From assembly GCA_003577005.1 (NCBI GenBank), contig QEUW01000004.1, positions 1 to 57,334 of the forward strand: a stretch of 57,334 bases of DNA. The letters are read 5' to 3'. Under the pieces are notes generated by a model that did no database searches, was not told the DNA's origin, and saw nothing but the letters and a program-made list of their open reading frames with translations. A program made the position numbers and the translations under genes. The stretch is from Chloroflexota bacterium (GTDB lineage: Bacteria; Chloroflexota; Anaerolineae; Caldilineales; Caldilineaceae). Shown piece after piece: positions 40,123 through 48,980 of this stretch (position 1 is its first letter; each line of letters begins with the position of its first letter).

Positions 40123-41058
40123 TTACTCGCCGCTGATTCGCGCGGCCACGGCCAGCATCGCCGCACCTTCGCTCTTCATCCCAATCTCCAACAGCACCAA
40201 CCCCGTCGATACCCGCTCGATGAAGCCCCATTGCCAGATCGCCCGCTCAGCGACGCCGGTTAATTGGGCAAGCAACTCACAGCGCACCCGGCAGAGGCGA
40301 AGGGTGTCGCCAGCCAGGAGTTCATCACTCCAATCTCGCATTGGCACAGCCAGGTCACAGGCCTTTTCGGCAAAGAGTCCATCCGGGTCGATGAATTTAC
40401 AGCGCAGCGTTTCATCGTCAACCAGTAACGCATTGTTAGAATGCGCATCCCCATGAACCAGGACGGAGTTTTGGGGGGAATAGACGTCCACACGTTCCTC
40501 GACAAACGTGAGTGCTTTGTCAACGATCCTTTTATCACATGGACAGCCTAGTAATCGCCATCTTTCGCTGATAAACGATGCGAGCCAGGCGGCCTTTTGG
40601 GCCCCTGTCATCAGCCCGTGTGCAGAATCCAGCGGTAGCCAGGCTTCCTGCAACGTGTAACAAAGCACATGGATTTGTAGATCGATAGCGTCGACTTTAG
40701 TCCGAAGGCGTGGACCAAGCCGCTCCAGCAGCATTGCGTTTTGCTCGGCATTATGAGCGAGCAATTCAGCGTACCCGCGGCCCGCGGCAAGTTGATACAC
40801 CTTTGCCTCGCTGGAGAGATCAGCCGAGCCGGGCAGACCGATCTTGAGGACAGCCGCCCGGCCATCCGCAAGCAGGGCGTAGGCAACCAGGCCTTCAGAG
40901 CCACCCGCCAACACCTCTTCAACGCGGATGTCCCATTGCTCGGCCAAGTGGTTGACCTGTTCATCCAGACTCGCCAGCCATTGGACCCCCTGTTTTCCAA
41001 GCGACTCGGCGCGCATCCGCACCTCTGTCGGCAGTTGAGACTGATAAGATCGTGACAA
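40123..41058 (-). CDS. Aminoglycoside/hydroxyurea antibiotic kinase-like phosphotransferase
   Basis: APH(6)/StrB-like small-molecule kinase. The roughly 311-aa product has LAGGSEGLVAYALL with AVLKIGLPG (ATP-binding lysine), Brenner's motif LVHGDAHSNNALL (catalytic Asp) and FIDPDGLFAEKACDLAVP (metal Asp). Reading frame is open upstream to 41238, but homologues start near here. TTG 41058 with GGCGG upstream and ATG 41016 are both possible. Resistance activity cannot be claimed from sequence, since many chromosomal members have unknown substrates. Confidence 0.8.
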   Translation of the reverse strand: MSRSYQSQLPTEVRMRAESLGKQGVQWLASLDEQVNHLAEQWDIRVEEVLAGGSEGLVAYALLADGRAAVLKIGLPGSADLSSEAKVYQLAAGRGYAELLAHNAEQNAMLLERLGPRLRTKVDAIDLQIHVLCYTLQEAWLPLDSAHGLMTGAQKAAWLASFISERWRLLGCPCDKRIVDKALTFVEERVDVYSPQNSVLVHGDAHSNNALLVDDETLRCKFIDPDGLFAEKACDLAVPMRDWSDELLAGDTLRLCRVRCELLAQLTGVAERAIWQWGFIERVSTGLVLLEIGMKSEGAAMLAVAARISGE

Positions 41059-41141
41059 CGGTCCGCCTCGGCTTCGTGATGATTTATTTTTGGGCCGCCT
41101 GTTCAATTGTCCAACACCCAACACTATGCGAAACACTATCC

Positions 41142-41774
41142 TCAACGATTGGTTGCTGCAACCGCTCGGCGGAGCCGTGAGCGCCGGGCCGGTTTGGGGA
41201 GCAGGCGCTGGTAACGCGGTCCGCCCGGCGTGAACCAACCAGCAATCTTGCGGACGACGGGGTGGGCATCGTGTTGGCGAGCTTGTTCCAGGGCGCCCAG
41301 CACTGCCGGATGGCGGTGGACGCTGGGTCCCAAGAGACCCGCCGCCATCTGCCGCACGCGCCGGCTCTCGTCGGTCAGCAACATTTGGATGGCGAGGGGA
41401 ATCACGTCATCTTCGCCGGGGCGACAGGCCCCTTCTTTGCACTTGTCACAGGCCAGGGCGTGCAAGGCCCACGCCCGCACCTCCTCATCGGGGTGGTCCA
41501 GATTCTCGACCAGCTCGGGCAGCGCGCTCTCATCAAGATAGTGGTCGAGCACCTTACAGCAACCAACCCGCACCGCCGGATTGGAATGGTGCAACCCTTG
41601 CCGCACGGCAGGTGTAGCCAGGGGGCCGGCGGCCATCAACTGGCGGAGCGCCTCCCTGGCTCGATAGGGGATGCCCAGTTCTTCCACCCAGCGGGGACAA
41701 TCAGTGTCGATGTTGTCCGGCAAGTCATCAGGTGGCTCTGCCAGGGGTGCATTCGATTCAGTCAACTCGCTCAT
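41142..41774 (-). CDS. HEAT-repeat protein
   Basis: The 210-aa product has an acidic N-terminus, then HEAT-like helical repeats (about residues 40-180) seen in ALRQLMAAGPLATPAVRQG, NPAVRVGCCKVLDHYLD and DEEVRAWALHALACDKC, followed by RRVRQMAAGLLGPSVHRHP. Two Cys pairs occur near CDKCKEGAC. The C-terminus is Arg-rich. Probably a protein-protein or peptide-binding scaffold; partner unknown. ATG 41774 is chosen since the open upstream region overlaps a good minus-strand promoter. Confidence 0.8.
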   Translation of the reverse strand: MSELTESNAPLAEPPDDLPDNIDTDCPRWVEELGIPYRAREALRQLMAAGPLATPAVRQGLHHSNPAVRVGCCKVLDHYLDESALPELVENLDHPDEEVRAWALHALACDKCKEGACRPGEDDVIPLAIQMLLTDESRRVRQMAAGLLGPSVHRHPAVLGALEQARQHDAHPVVRKIAGWFTPGGPRYQRLLPKPARRSRLRRAVAATNR

Positions 41775-41892
41775 GATGTTGTTATGCCATTTGCGCGATG
41801 GACGACGCTCGTGTATGCTCGCTGCCACAGATGGCGCGCTGCCTCGCAGTACGACGAACACCGCAAGGTGGCTAACCTCCGGGGCGGCAATC

Positions 41893-41921
41893 ATTGTAGC
41901 TACCTTACGGGCTGCAATCAA
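41893..41921 (-). promoter_or_regulatory. Promoter of the HEAT-repeat gene
   Basis: On the minus strand TTGATT (41916-41921) and TACAAT (41893-41898) are 17 bp apart. Transcription would start near 41886, leaving a leader of about 110 nt before ATG 41774. Confidence 0.55.
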
Positions 41922-41970
41922 GTTTACGGCCACTTGATAACCTTTGGTTGGGAGGTGGCCGTTATCTGTC

Positions 41971-43197
41971 CTATCGTAGCAAAGCCGAGGCCAGCGCCTG
42001 AAACTGGGTGACGGCCTCCCATGCCCCAAGACCGATGCCTTGGGTGAGCTGGGTCAGATCGACCATGTTGTGGGCAAGGAAGATTAGCACGGAGGCATCG
42101 TTGGGGTCAGCCTGCCACCAGCCACCATAGGCGCCCGGCCAGCCCACCGAACCGACGCCGCCGCCGCACCGCAACGGGTCTGCCTGGTCGGGTTCCATTA
42201 CCACTGCGACACCCATGCCGAAACCATGACCCTGCGCAAAGAGCGACAGGCCGAACAGTTCGGAGTTCGCGCGCTGGTTCCCGGTCAGGCAGTTGGAGGT
42301 CATCAGCGCCAGCGTCTCTGGCCGTAATAGCCGCACACCTGCCACAGTACCCCCCTCAACAAAGATGCGCGCAAAGATGAGGAAGTCGTCCAAAGTCGAC
42401 CAAAGGCCCTGGCCACCGGAGACGTAGGCCATGTCTTCGGGCCGTTCGCGCAACGCGTGGCCGCCCGGCACTGTCTGGAGCTTGGTCAGGCGGCCTGCTT
42501 CGTCAAAACCGTACAGTCCAGCCCGCCGGCCCCGCTTTTCTTGGGCGACGGTGAAGCCGGTATCGTTCATCCCCAGGGGTGCAAAAATCCGGCGTTCGAG
42601 GACATCACCCAGCGGAGCATCCTCCATCCGTGCGATAAGCAGGCCAAGCAGGTCGGTCGAGTGGCCATAGTGGAAGGCAGCCCCCGGCTGGTCGATCAAC
42701 GGTAGGGCGGCCAGCCTTGCGATCCAATCGTCGGGCGCCACTGCGCTGTCGATCTGGCCGCCGAGCGTCTCCGCATAGGCGTCTGCGATGGGACCCTGGT
42801 GTAAGTCTGAGTAGGTGAGGCCAGCGCGATGCGTTAACAGATCAGCAAAGGTGATCGGTCGTCGGGCGGGATCAGTCTGGTCGAGCGGGCCCGTTGGTGA
42901 GCGCAGGACGCGCATCTCGGCAAATTCCGGCGCCCAGCGCGTGATGGGGTCATCGAGAGCAAAGCGGCCCTCTTCGAACAACATGAACGCCGCGGTAGAG
43001 GTAATCGGCTTGGTCATCGAAGCGATACGGAACAGGGTGTCACGCTCTATCGGCAATTTGGCTTCCACATCCCGCCAGCCAACAGCATCGACCTGGACTA
43101 CCTTGCCGGCCTGCCAAACCATCGTCGCCGCGCCGGCAAGTTCGCCGGCAGCGACGATCGCGCCAATGGCAGTCGCTATTGGGTTTTCTCTATTCAT
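41971..43197 (-). CDS. Class C beta-lactamase-fold serine hydrolase
   Basis: Penicillin-binding/esterase-type serine hydrolase. The 408-aa product has the nucleophile motif SMTK (Ser60, Lys63), FHYGHSTDLLGLL as the Tyr motif, and a C-terminal GGGVGSVGWPGAYGGWW region. EstB-like esterases have the same layout, so a true beta-lactamase role is not implied. ATG 43197 has AGGTGG directly upstream. It has no signal peptide and is probably cytoplasmic. Upstream is a broken methyltransferase remnant. Confidence 0.88.
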   Translation of the reverse strand: MNRENPIATAIGAIVAAGELAGAATMVWQAGKVVQVDAVGWRDVEAKLPIERDTLFRIASMTKPITSTAAFMLFEEGRFALDDPITRWAPEFAEMRVLRSPTGPLDQTDPARRPITFADLLTHRAGLTYSDLHQGPIADAYAETLGGQIDSAVAPDDWIARLAALPLIDQPGAAFHYGHSTDLLGLLIARMEDAPLGDVLERRIFAPLGMNDTGFTVAQEKRGRRAGLYGFDEAGRLTKLQTVPGGHALRERPEDMAYVSGGQGLWSTLDDFLIFARIFVEGGTVAGVRLLRPETLALMTSNCLTGNQRANSELFGLSLFAQGHGFGMGVAVVMEPDQADPLRCGGGVGSVGWPGAYGGWWQADPNDASVLIFLAHNMVDLTQLTQGIGLGAWEAVTQFQALASALLR

Positions 43198-43247
43198 TTC
43201 CACCTTATCCGTGTATCCTGCGCCCGCAGCTAGTTTCCTGACAAACT

Positions 43248-43460
43248 TCAACCGCCGGGGCCCCGCTTGACCGAGACCGTCAGCCCATCAAAACCCCGGC
43301 GCCGCAACACCGGCACGATGGTCGATACAAGCGCCGGATGCGCAGCGACAGCGGCGCTGTAGCGCTTTGTGTCGCTGTCAGCGGTCGGATCGAGCACAGC
43401 ATCGGGTAACGTGTTATCGGCCAGGATCAGCTTTCCGCAATTTAGGGCGACCAGGGCAAC
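43248..43460 (-). pseudogene. C-terminal remnant of an O-methyltransferase
   Basis: The reading KLILADNTLPDAVLDPTADS followed by DTKRYSAAVAAHPALV and DGLTVSVKR matches the end of class I O-methyltransferases (Methyltransf_3), where the aspartate of the ADN motif binds metal. The upstream two thirds are missing: the frame runs into the hairpin repeat at 43461-43530. A 103-residue open frame continues through the repeat but has no likely start. Confidence 0.6.
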
Positions 43461-43530
43461 CCGCATTCCGGGAAAGGGCCGGCGAGGCTCCGGTTGTGCC
43501 ATCCGGTTCCGGCCCTTTCCCGGAATGCTC
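43461..43530. repeat. Dispersed hairpin repeat, GCATTCCGGG family, copy 2
   Basis: GCATTCCGGGAAAGGGCC (43463-43480) pairs perfectly with 43511-43528 around a 30-nt loop. It abuts the truncated methyltransferase. The loop sequence differs from other copies while the stem is conserved. Confidence 0.9.
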
Positions 43531-43580
43531 GCCCACTCCATCACCTGCGTGCAACGCACCGGACCTTTTCAAACAGCTTC

Positions 43581-44780
43581 TCAATACGACTTTGGCAAGC
43601 CCAATACATGGGTCGCTATGTAAGCGAGCACCAGGTTGTTACTCACCGGCGCCACCTGATACATGCGCGTTTCGCGGAATTTACGCTCCACATCGTACTC
43701 AGTGACAAAACCGTTGCCACCATGCGTATCGAGGCAGACGTTGGCCGCCGCCCAACTGGCTTCGCTGGCAAGAAACTTCGCCATATTTGCCTCTGCACCG
43801 CAGGGTTGACCGTTGTCAAAGAGGGCGGCGGCTTGATAGCGGATTGCATCGGCGGCACGAACCTGGGTGTAGGCCCGCGCAAGGGGAAATTGCACACCTT
43901 GATTGCGCCCGATCGGTGCGCCGAAGCGCTCACAGGTTTTGGCATACTGGGTCGCCCGGTCAATAAACCAGTCGCCATCGCCAATACACTCCGCTGCCAG
44001 CAAAATGCGCTCGGCGTTCCAGCCGTCAATCACATAGCGAAAACCCTGCCCTTCTGCGCCAATTAGACTCTCCGCCGGGATGCGCATTTCGTGATACTTC
44101 ACTTGATTGGTGGCATAGTTGAACATGGTGCGCACCGGGATGACTTCCAGCGAGTCTGGTTGCTGTGCCCGAATCTGGCGCAGGTCAATCAAAAAGAGAC
44201 TGATGCCAGCCGTGCGGTCTGGCGTCTCCGCTCGTGGCGTGGTGCGCGCCAGAAGCATGAGCAGATCGCTCTGCACAATGCGGCTCGTCCAGTTTTTGTG
44301 ACCCGTGACCACATAGGTATCGCCCTCTTTGCGGGCAAAGGTGCGAATACTGGTCGTGTCACTGCCTGCCTCAGGCTCGGTGACCGAGAAGGCTTGCAAA
44401 CGCAAGCGACCGGCGGCGATGTCGGGCAGATAATGCTTTTTCTGCGCTTCACTGCCATGCTTGAGCAGCGCGCCCATCGTATACATCTGGGCGTGACAGG
44501 CCGCCGAATGTCCCCCGCTGCGGTGAATCTCTTCCAGGATGACGCTCGCTTCGGTGATCCCGAAACCCAGACCGCCATAGTCTTGGGGAATGAGCGCGGC
44601 AAGATACCCCGATTCGGTCAGTGCCCGCACAAATTCTTCGGGGTAGGCTCTAGCTCTGTCCAATTCGCGCCAATAGGCATCGGGGAAACGGCTACAAAGC
44701 GTTTTCACGCTCGCCCGAAGTTGGTCATGTTGAAGCAGTCGTGTGGAGTCTATCGTTGCATTCACCAAATGTATCTCCAC
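43581..44780 (-). CDS. Acyl-CoA dehydrogenase
   Basis: FAD-dependent oxidation of an acyl-CoA. The 399-aa product has IPQDYGGLGFG, LQAFSVTEPEAGSDTTSIRTFA (FAD/substrate loop), GHKNWTSRI, and the C-terminal LDTHGGNGFVTEYDVERKFR. The common YEGTSE segment with the catalytic Glu reads APVSNN here, followed by LGLPKSY. I recall this ending from a distinct subfamily, where the base must lie elsewhere. GTG 44780 is taken as start. GTG 44765, with GGAG 9 nt upstream, is an alternative. Substrate unknown. Confidence 0.88.
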   Translation of the reverse strand: MEIHLVNATIDSTRLLQHDQLRASVKTLCSRFPDAYWRELDRARAYPEEFVRALTESGYLAALIPQDYGGLGFGITEASVILEEIHRSGGHSAACHAQMYTMGALLKHGSEAQKKHYLPDIAAGRLRLQAFSVTEPEAGSDTTSIRTFARKEGDTYVVTGHKNWTSRIVQSDLLMLLARTTPRAETPDRTAGISLFLIDLRQIRAQQPDSLEVIPVRTMFNYATNQVKYHEMRIPAESLIGAEGQGFRYVIDGWNAERILLAAECIGDGDWFIDRATQYAKTCERFGAPIGRNQGVQFPLARAYTQVRAADAIRYQAAALFDNGQPCGAEANMAKFLASEASWAAANVCLDTHGGNGFVTEYDVERKFRETRMYQVAPVSNNLVLAYIATHVLGLPKSY

Positions 44781-44854
44781 CCAATCAAACGGATAACGGT
44801 TGGATTGTGACCTGGGGCAGCCGGACCTGACAGTTGCCTTGTGCTATCCGATCG

Positions 44855-45523
44855 CTACTTCTTGTGGACAACACCGACGCCCTCATCCGCCAACCGCGCA
44901 ACAATATCATCTGGATACGGATACGTTAACGTGAAGACAAAATGGTTCGCCCCGGCTTCAATGAAAGTTTTGACTCTGTCGCGGGCTGCGGATAAATCAT
45001 CATAGTTGACCGGCACTTGGGTGGAGAGGTCGATGGTGTCAAAATCGTGGCCGACCGCCTCACAATGTTGCTTGAGAATACAAACCTTGTGTTGAAAGAC
45101 ATCAACCGGGCCGGCCACAAAATTCCAGACATCTGCGTGTTTTGCGACCACCCGTAGCGTCAATTGCTCACCACTGCCGCCGATAACAAACGGGGGGTGC
45201 GGCTTCTGCACCGGTTTTGGCTCACGACGCGCCTCTTTGAGCTGGTAGTAGCGTCCTTCAAAGGTGGTCAAATGTTGGGTAAAAAGTTGCTTGAGAATCT
45301 GGCAAGCTTCATCCAAACGGCGGATGCGTTCGCCCGGCGCATAGAGCGGAATGCCCATGCTCGCATGTTCATACTCATTCCACCCGGCCCCGATACCCAA
45401 ATCTAAACGCCCATTGGAGATGACATCGACCGTGGCGGCAATCGAAGCCAACACCGCCGGATGGCGGTACGTGTTGCCGGTGACCATCAGACCAATGCGG
45501 ATGCGACTGGTTTCCGCCGCCAA
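44855..45523 (-). pseudogene. 5'-truncated LLM-class F420-dependent oxidoreductase
   Basis: Luciferase-like monooxygenase fold. RIRIGLMVTGNTYRHPAVLA, GRLDLGIGAGWNEYEHASMG and PPFVIGGSGEQLTLRVVAKH are family motifs, and the C-terminus is complete. Homology reaches back to DTVAALAAETSR just before the reading frame closes, but the first 55-60 residues of the barrel (strand 1 and the active-site His region) are absent. The gene joins directly to the 3' end of the hydrolase gene, so a deletion probably removed its start. TTG 45523 could initiate a shortened protein, but function is doubtful. Confidence 0.7.
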
Positions 45524-45542
45524 GGCCGCTACGGTATCCGGC

Positions 45543-46364
45543 TTATCGTTTCATCTCTCGGGTCAGAAAGGCGCCGACGGCTTCCATATAGCGCGCAAAT
45601 TGTTCACGGCGGATGTTGTGGCCGGCCCCTGGGATATGAACGACCTGGAGTTGAGGGACCAGTTCCTGCATCTCTGCGGCGCGTTCTGGCGTCACCCCGC
45701 CTCCCCGTTCCGAGTCAGCGATCAGCAGCAGCGCCGGGCAGGCAATTTTGCGCAGGATCTGGTTCCAGTCAACGTCACCCGTCCCCTGACGGTTCAGCGC
45801 ATTGAGGTTGAAACGCAGTTTGGCGTCGGCCCACGGTCCCAACTCTGCCTCAGACCAGGTGGGCGTGTTGGTTCGGGCATGTTCAATGAGCTCTTCACGG
45901 GTTTTGCTTTGCAGGTCGGTTAGCCGGTCACGCCACTGTCTGCGCCGTTCTTGCACTTCGACGCTATTACCTGCCATGTAATTACGCGCCCCACTGTCCT
46001 CAATCAAGATGGCGCCGGGCAGGTGCGGGTACAGACCAGCCAGAGCCATCGCCGTCGACCCACCCATGGAGTGACCAAGCACGGCCGGCTTTTTGAGGTC
46101 GAGACCGCTAATGACGCCGGCCAGATCAGCGGCCATCTCGATTGGGGTATAGCCCTGTTCCGGCGCATCGGATCGCCCGTGTCCGCGGGCATCCACCATG
46201 ATCACGTCATAGTCCGCTTCCAATGTTTCGGCCACGGGCGTCCAACAGAAACCGTCATCCGAAAAGCCGTGCGCCAGCACCACCGGCGGCTTGTCGCCCC
46301 CGGTGCGCGTATAATGGAGATGAATGCCATTGGTTGCGATCTTGTCTGAGTACCATCTGGTCAT
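45543..46364 (-). CDS. Alpha/beta hydrolase
   Basis: The 273-aa product has the oxyanion motif AHGF, the nucleophile elbow GHSMGG (Ser99), a catalytic acid region LLIADSERGG and His in PGAGHNIRRE. DARGHGRSDAP is typical of esterase/haloperoxidase-like members. Two adjacent ATG codons occur; the second is chosen for better spacing to AGGAGA. It lies 13 bp after the aldo/keto reductase gene on the same strand, probably one transcript. Substrate unknown. Confidence 0.88.
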   Translation of the reverse strand: MTRWYSDKIATNGIHLHYTRTGGDKPPVVLAHGFSDDGFCWTPVAETLEADYDVIMVDARGHGRSDAPEQGYTPIEMAADLAGVISGLDLKKPAVLGHSMGGSTAMALAGLYPHLPGAILIEDSGARNYMAGNSVEVQERRRQWRDRLTDLQSKTREELIEHARTNTPTWSEAELGPWADAKLRFNLNALNRQGTGDVDWNQILRKIACPALLLIADSERGGGVTPERAAEMQELVPQLQVVHIPGAGHNIRREQFARYMEAVGAFLTREMKR

Positions 46365-46377
46365 CATGTTTCTCCTA

Positions 46378-47205
46378 TCAGTGCCCCATGGTGTCAGAAT
46401 CGACCCGTTTCTCGGCGCCGGTGTCGAGCGCCGAAATGGCGGCGACTTCGTCGGCGGTAAGCGTGAAGTCGAAGATGTCGATGTTCTGGGCAAGCCGCCC
46501 GGGGTTCGACGACCTGGGGATCGGCACAATGCCGAGGTCAATGTTCCAGCGGAGGACCACCTGCGCGGGCGTTTTGCCGTATTTTGCGCCGATGGTTGCC
46601 AGGATGGGCTCGTTCAGCAGATCGCTCCCTGGCCCCAGCGGGCTCCAGGCGACCGTGACGATGTCGTGGGCGTGGTCATAGGCCACGTGGTCGGGCCGTG
46701 TGATGCGGGGGCTCAACTGAATCTGGTTGGCCACAGGGCGGATCGTGGCTTCGGCCAGGAGCCGATCCAGATGGGCAGGCTTGAAGTTGGAAACGCCGAT
46801 CGAGCGGACCTTGCCGGATTCGGCCAGCTTCTCAAATGTCTTCCAGGTAGAGATATACTCGTCGCGCTGCGGTAACGGCCAGTGGATCAGCAGCAGGTCG
46901 ACGTAGTCCAGGCCAAGCTGACGCAGACACTCGTCGAGACCGGCAATAGCGCGCTCATTGCCCTGAAACTCGCCGTCCAACTTCGTGGTGACGAACACTT
47001 CCTCACGTGGGATGCCGCTATCCCGGAGGCCTTTGCCCACACCACGCTGATTGCCATAACGGTAGGCGGTGTCGATGTGACGATAGCCCGCTTCGATTGC
47101 GGTCACGATCAGCGGTGCGATCTGGTCGTCGTCGAGCGTAGCAGTTCCCAGGCCGATCTGGGGCATGGTATAGCCGTTGCTGAAACGGAGGGTTGGTATG
47201 GACAT
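46378..47205 (-). CDS. Aldo/keto reductase
   Basis: NADPH-dependent carbonyl reductase of the 2,5-diketo-gluconate reductase type. The 275-aa product has the catalytic tetrad Asp45, Tyr50, Lys75 and His108 (in HIDTAYRY, VTTKLD and LIHWPLP), SIGVSNFKPAHLDRLL, and the cofactor-binding IPRSSNPGRL near the C-terminus. ATG 47205 gives the standard length. A longer frame upstream has no support. The following gene on this strand encodes an alpha/beta hydrolase. Confidence 0.92.
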   Translation of the reverse strand: MSIPTLRFSNGYTMPQIGLGTATLDDDQIAPLIVTAIEAGYRHIDTAYRYGNQRGVGKGLRDSGIPREEVFVTTKLDGEFQGNERAIAGLDECLRQLGLDYVDLLLIHWPLPQRDEYISTWKTFEKLAESGKVRSIGVSNFKPAHLDRLLAEATIRPVANQIQLSPRITRPDHVAYDHAHDIVTVAWSPLGPGSDLLNEPILATIGAKYGKTPAQVVLRWNIDLGIVPIPRSSNPGRLAQNIDIFDFTLTADEVAAISALDTGAEKRVDSDTMGH

Positions 47206-47236
47206 TCGTGTATACCTTTCGTAGTAGCGAGGGTAC

Positions 47237-47950
47237 TCAGATGATGCGGTCCTCGATTTCCCAGACATGGTCAACCACATGCCAGGCAAGCCGCCGTGCG
47301 AAGTAGCGTGGTGACCAACGCTTGCCGCCCCGGGAACCTTCCCGCGCTAGCTGGCCGGCGACCGCCGCCTGCAAACCTTGTATGACTTCACGCCGCACTC
47401 GTTCTTTCCGTTCCGCCGTTGTCTCGCCCGCAATAGAGCGAAGCTTCCACCCTAGGCTCCTGAGGTAGCCTTCCTCTGCGCCAACAACATGATCGATGAT
47501 CTTGGCCAGCTCGCGACCGCCGCCGCGCGGCCCTTTTTGCAGCGCTTTCCCTTCCGCTTGCGCAACGACTTGATCAAAGGCAAGCCAGCAGGCTTGTAGC
47601 AGTCTTACATACCGCTCCAGTTCATCCGCCTCAACCGGCTCCCAATCCTGCGGCAGCGGCATCGCGGGCGCCCCGAAATCGGTTGTGGCGTTTCCTTCCA
47701 AACGGGCGACGATGGTAAGCTGCGCAGGGATCTCCGGGGCGTTGAATGCCAGATTTGCATTGTTCGCAATCTTTGCATAGCGAGGGGAGGCATCGATCAA
47801 CATCTGAAGCGCTGCCTGCTCGTCCTTGCCGGAGCGACACCAGCCGGGCCAGTGGAGCGCAACCGCAAAAACCTTCTTCCGCCCGGCCTCGAGGTAGATC
47901 TCATGCGAATCAGTTGAACTTGCCAATGCGATTCTCTCGTTTTTAACCAA
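47237..47950 (-). CDS. Hypothetical protein, DinB-like C-terminal region
   Basis: The 237-aa product begins with a HicB-like strand pattern (VFAVALHWPGWCRSGKDEQ). The second half has helices with HVVGAEEGYLRSLG and RRLAWHVVDHVWEIEDR, where spaced histidines recall the metal site of DinB-type proteins. I know no assigned function. TTG 47950 overlaps the end of the DUF1905 gene by 8 bp, suggesting coupled translation of a two-gene unit. Confidence 0.7.
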   Translation of the reverse strand: MVKNERIALASSTDSHEIYLEAGRKKVFAVALHWPGWCRSGKDEQAALQMLIDASPRYAKIANNANLAFNAPEIPAQLTIVARLEGNATTDFGAPAMPLPQDWEPVEADELERYVRLLQACWLAFDQVVAQAEGKALQKGPRGGGRELAKIIDHVVGAEEGYLRSLGWKLRSIAGETTAERKERVRREVIQGLQAAVAGQLAREGSRGGKRWSPRYFARRLAWHVVDHVWEIEDRII

Positions 47951-48227
47951 CTGCGAGCCGTACCGTCACTTTGTCGCCTTCCTCAAGCTTTTCTGCTTTG
48001 CGGGCACTCGCTTTGATGGGCACAATGTAGCGACCATCTTTGGGAAACAAGGAAGTCGTCCACTCGGTTTTGCCGATCCGAACACGGACTGGAATCATTC
48101 CCCAGCCATACGTCACCGATCCTGATAGCGCTTTCAGGGCGCGGGACTGCTCCGCCGGAACGGTCACGAAGTACCAGGGGGCAGGGCCTTTCCAGAACCA
48201 AATTTCGCCGTTGAATTCGATGTTCAT
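47943..48227 (-). CDS. DUF1905-domain protein
   Basis: The 94-aa product matches the small beta-barrel DUF1905 family: MNIEFNGEIWFWKG, WYFVTVPAE, GWGMIPVRVRIGKTEW and a C-terminal KAEKLEEGDKVTVRL. Function unknown. It often occurs beside small YdeI/DinB-like genes, consistent with the overlapping downstream neighbour. It has its own strong minus-strand promoter 60-90 bp upstream. Confidence 0.85.
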   Translation of the reverse strand: MNIEFNGEIWFWKGPAPWYFVTVPAEQSRALKALSGSVTYGWGMIPVRVRIGKTEWTTSLFPKDGRYIVPIKASARKAEKLEEGDKVTVRLAVG

Positions 48228-48286
48228 TGGTACAGTAAATCAAACGCCGAACAATATGATTGAAACGATGCTTACCCGTTTCGTGG

Positions 48287-48315
48287 ATTATACCATAGCC
48301 TTACTCGTCCTGACA
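48287..48315 (-). promoter_or_regulatory. Promoter of the DUF1905 gene
   Basis: On the minus strand a perfect TATAAT (48287-48292) has the extended -10 TGG, in the same TATGGTATAAT string as the mreB promoter. A weak TGTCAG lies 17 bp upstream. Transcription should start near 48280. Confidence 0.7.
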
Positions 48316-48420
48316 CCGGGGGACACCCTGAATTGATGTCTCTCTTGAGCTATGATATGGTAACGTGCTTGCCAACAAGATCTGGTCGTTCCACTATTTT
48401 TGGAAACATAAACTCCAATA

Positions 48421-48503
48421 GGACTTACGCAAGCCTTGACTGAACGTGATAGGATTGAGCATGAATCTTCTCCTAGCAAGCATCAGGCGCTGCGTAAGTC
48501 GTG
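48421..48503. repeat. MITE-like inverted repeat before the PemK gene
   Basis: GACTTACGCA (48422-48431) and its reverse complement TGCGTAAGTC (48491-48500) bracket about 60 bp. Both sides begin with GGAC, and CCAAT occurs at the left flank and at 48505 on the right. Terminal sequences of this type are familiar from small non-autonomous elements, but the extent is uncertain. A TTGACT within it might serve as a promoter for the toxin gene. Confidence 0.4.
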
Positions 48504-48519
48504 TCCAATCGGAGGCACA

Positions 48520-48879
48520 ATGAACATCCGTCGTGGTGACATCTTTTGGGTCGAGCCGGATGGGGAGCGAGGTTCTGTACCTGGCTTTCCGCATCCACAG
48601 GTCGTGGTGCAAGATGATCTCTTCAACCGCTCTCGCATCAGCACGGTAGTCATCTGTGCATTGACCACGAATCTCAAGCGCGCCCAGGAGCCGGGCAACG
48701 TGCTGCTCGAGCCGGGCGAGGCGAATTTGACCCGGCCAAGCGTTGTTGTGGTCTCCCAGGTCTCCTCGATCCTGAAGAGTCAGTTGGGGGAGTACATTGG
48801 GACGTTGTCAGCGGAGCGGGTGGAGCAGATTCTGGCCGGCATGAGATTCCAGCAGGCAGCTTTCTTCAGCCAGCGCTAG
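48520..48879 (+). CDS. PemK/MazF-family toxin (endoribonuclease), apparently without antitoxin
   Basis: Type II toxin-antitoxin RNase fold. The 119-aa product has RRGDIFWVEPDGERGSVPG (substrate loop with the conserved Arg), HPQVVVQDD, TVVICALTTNL (the catalytic-strand Thr) and RPSVVVVSQVSSI. GGAGG lies 4 nt before ATG 48520. Upstream there is only a short inverted repeat and no gene on either strand large enough to be a MazE/PemI antitoxin. Downstream is a hairpin repeat. It may be an orphan, or the antitoxin is encoded elsewhere. Confidence 0.85.
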   Translation: MNIRRGDIFWVEPDGERGSVPGFPHPQVVVQDDLFNRSRISTVVICALTTNLKRAQEPGNVLLEPGEANLTRPSVVVVSQVSSILKSQLGEYIGTLSAERVEQILAGMRFQQAAFFSQR

Positions 48880-48980
48880 GGGCGGCGACTCTATCGTGTT
48901 CATGCCTTGCGGTTGGGGTAGCCACAAAGGTAGAACTGGCCAAGCAAGACGGCTGGGTGTGTCCAAAATTTGGGGCAAAC

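Noticed and set aside
40123..41058. Acquired aminoglycoside resistance gene
   Set aside because: Kinase motifs are clear, but there is no mobile context or close match that I can identify, and base composition is like the neighbours. Substrate left open.
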